Below, piece by piece: positions 62,651 through 64,000 of a DNA stretch of 64,000 bases. Each line of letters begins with the position of its first letter. The first letter of the stretch is position 1. Under the pieces are notes generated by a model. That model had not been told where the DNA came from. It did no database searches and worked only from the letters and a program-made list of their open reading frames with translations. The DNA comes from Chryseobacterium sp. StRB126 (GTDB lineage: Bacteria; Bacteroidota; Bacteroidia; Flavobacteriales; Weeksellaceae): contig NZ_AP014624.1 of assembly GCF_000829375.1 (NCBI RefSeq), forward strand, positions 372,001 to 436,000, in the 5' to 3' direction. A program made the translations under genes and the position numbers.

Positions 62651-64000
62651 ATGGAAGTAAACAATAAAAATGCAGGAAACAAGGGGAAAACATTTCCTCT
62701 GCCTCCCAAAAAAAAGAACACCTCTTGGAAAAAATGGGTCTCATTTATTTGGATTGGACTCATTGCGGTAGTTTTAGGGATTTCAGGACTTTTCTTTGCG
62801 GTTTCCCAGGGATTCCTTGGAGAGATGCCCGATGTTAAAGAACTTGAGAACCCGGACATCTTCGTAGCTTCTGAAATCATATCTTCAGATGGGGTAACGT
62901 TGGGTAAATTTGAGAAAGAAAAAACTCAGCCTATCGTTTATAAGGACCTTCCTCCTTACCTTATCTACGCCCTTCAGGCAAAAGAAGATGAGCGTTTTAA
63001 AGAACATTCAGGAATCGACTTATACTCTATTGCCAGAGCCGTTGCTTATGGTGGAGGACGTGGTGGAGGTTCTACCATCACTCAACAGTTGGCCAAACTT
63101 CTTTTCACAGGAACCGCTTCTCAGAATAAATTTGAAAGAGCATTTCAGAAACTGAAAGAATGGGTGGTGGCTGTAAGTCTTGAAAAAAGATATACCAAAG
63201 AAGAAATTATCACTCTTTATTTCAATAAGTTTGACTTCTTATTCAATGCCAATGGTGTTGAAATGGCATCCAGAGTTTATTTTAATAAAAAAACTTCTGA
63301 ACTTACCCTTCCGGAAGCAGCAACTTTTGTAGCAATGCTGGAAAACCCAAGAAAGAACAACCCTTACAGATATCCTGAAAAAGCAAAGGAAAGAAGAAAT
63401 GTTGTATTGGATCAAATGCAGAAAACCGGATATATTGATGCTGCCACCTATGAAAAAGCAATCAATACCCCTGTGGAAGTAGATTTCCACCCTATTAAAA
63501 GTATTACTGACGGATATTCTGCTTACTACAAATTCTATCTGAGAAAAGAGATTGATAAATATCTTGAGTCTCACGAAAAAGAAACCGGTAAAAAACTCAA
63601 TCTTTATAAAGACGGTTTAAAAATTTATGTTACTCTTGATTCTAAAATGCAGAAGTATGCAGAGGAAGCAATCAAGGAACACTTAACTGACCTTCAGAAA
63701 AGATTTGATGCTGAACAAAGAGGAAGAAAAAACAGACCTTTCTATTATCTTACAGACAAGCAAATCAAAGATGTGATGGTTCAGGCTATGAAAAGAACCG
63801 GCCGGTACAAGCTGTTAAAAGCAGATGGCATGCCTGATGATTCTATTATGATGGAGTTCAAAAAACCAATCAAAACTTCAAGATTTACATGGGCGGGAGA
63901 AGAAGAGGTTGAAATGTCACCTTGGGACTCTATCAGATATCACAAACAAATTGCACAGGCAGGGTTAATGTCTATGGTTCCAGGAACCGGAGAGATCAAA
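62651..64000 (+). CDS. mrcA: Penicillin-binding protein 1A, transglycosylase part (partial)
   Basis: Starts at ATG 62651, six bases after gldH, and runs open to the window end (450 codons seen). A Lys-rich cytoplasmic N-terminus is followed by one membrane segment (FIWIGLIAVVLGISGLFFAV). The GT51 peptidoglycan glycosyltransferase domain includes the catalytic AKEDERFKEHSGID and the GGSTITQQLAKLL loop. The beta-lactam-binding transpeptidase domain is expected beyond the window. It acts at the inner membrane in wall synthesis. Confidence 0.93.
   Translation, partial: MEVNNKNAGNKGKTFPLPPKKKNTSWKKWVSFIWIGLIAVVLGISGLFFAVSQGFLGEMPDVKELENPDIFVASEIISSDGVTLGKFEKEKTQPIVYKDLPPYLIYALQAKEDERFKEHSGIDLYSIARAVAYGGGRGGGSTITQQLAKLLFTGTASQNKFERAFQKLKEWVVAVSLEKRYTKEEIITLYFNKFDFLFNANGVEMASRVYFNKKTSELTLPEAATFVAMLENPRKNNPYRYPEKAKERRNVVLDQMQKTGYIDAATYEKAINTPVEVDFHPIKSITDGYSAYYKFYLRKEIDKYLESHEKETGKKLNLYKDGLKIYVTLDSKMQKYAEEAIKEHLTDLQKRFDAEQRGRKNRPFYYLTDKQIKDVMVQAMKRTGRYKLLKADGMPDDSIMMEFKKPIKTSRFTWAGEEEVEMSPWDSIRYHKQIAQAGLMSMVPGTGEIK

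Overview
The window is AT-rich chromosomal DNA of a Flavobacteriia bacterium, most like Chryseobacterium. Supporting signs are Bacteroidota-type promoters (TAnnTTTG -7 boxes ahead of many genes), a type IX secretion (T9SS) C-terminal signal, the gliding lipoprotein GldH, a type III glutamine synthetase, the DUF6443/DUF5977 RHS pair typical of this group, and a GGCTAAAGCCCGCTCC intergenic repeat. No rRNA, tRNA, IS element or CRISPR array was seen. The window starts inside one gene (1-398) and ends inside a penicillin-binding protein gene (from 62651).

Layout. 1-5.4 kb: exported proteins, an M48 protease, a serine hydrolase and a YdeI-like protein. 5.4-15.4 kb, minus strand: an RHS/polymorphic-toxin-type operon made of a T9SS-sorted beta-propeller-like protein, a DUF5977 RHS-partner gene broken by a frameshift in an A7 tract, a 1224-aa RHS-core protein and two small downstream genes. 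15.9-19.0 kb: a UmuC-type polymerase and a Na+/H+ antiporter. 19.1-31.9 kb: the most unusual part. It holds an M15 peptidoglycan peptidase, a patatin phospholipase, a very acidic 56-aa protein, two fibre-like proteins with a common N-terminal adaptor, an unrecognised 1244-aa protein, a DUF2235 (Tle1-like) lipase with a DUF2931-like lipoprotein, and a WYL transcriptional regulator. 32-44 kb: TonB-like protein, tadA, GNAT acetyltransferase, coaX, M1 peptidase, DinB-like protein, DUF6909-like protein, type III glutamine synthetase, NlpC/P60 lipoprotein and a pentapeptide protein. 44-50 kb: the cell-shape operon mreB-mreC-mreD-mrdA-rodA. 50-54 kb: the haem operon hemA-hemC-hemD-hemE. 54-64 kb: sufS, rplY, prs, a GDSL lipoprotein with a FadL-type porin, then ricT-gldH-PBP1A.

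The main discovery candidate is a local regulon. Six copies of a 19-bp element, AACACGWCAHGTTYYGWCG, occur between 17.3 and 30.9 kb, all on the plus strand, each exactly 11 bp before a TAnnTTTG box. Five stand ahead of island genes or operons, including the WYL regulator. The sixth has no open frame after it and points antisense into the antiporter gene. A peptidoglycan hydrolase, two predicted phospholipases, fibre-like proteins and a WYL regulator under one promoter type suggest a coordinately induced lysis, effector or defence module. That function is inference; the promoter pattern is directly visible.
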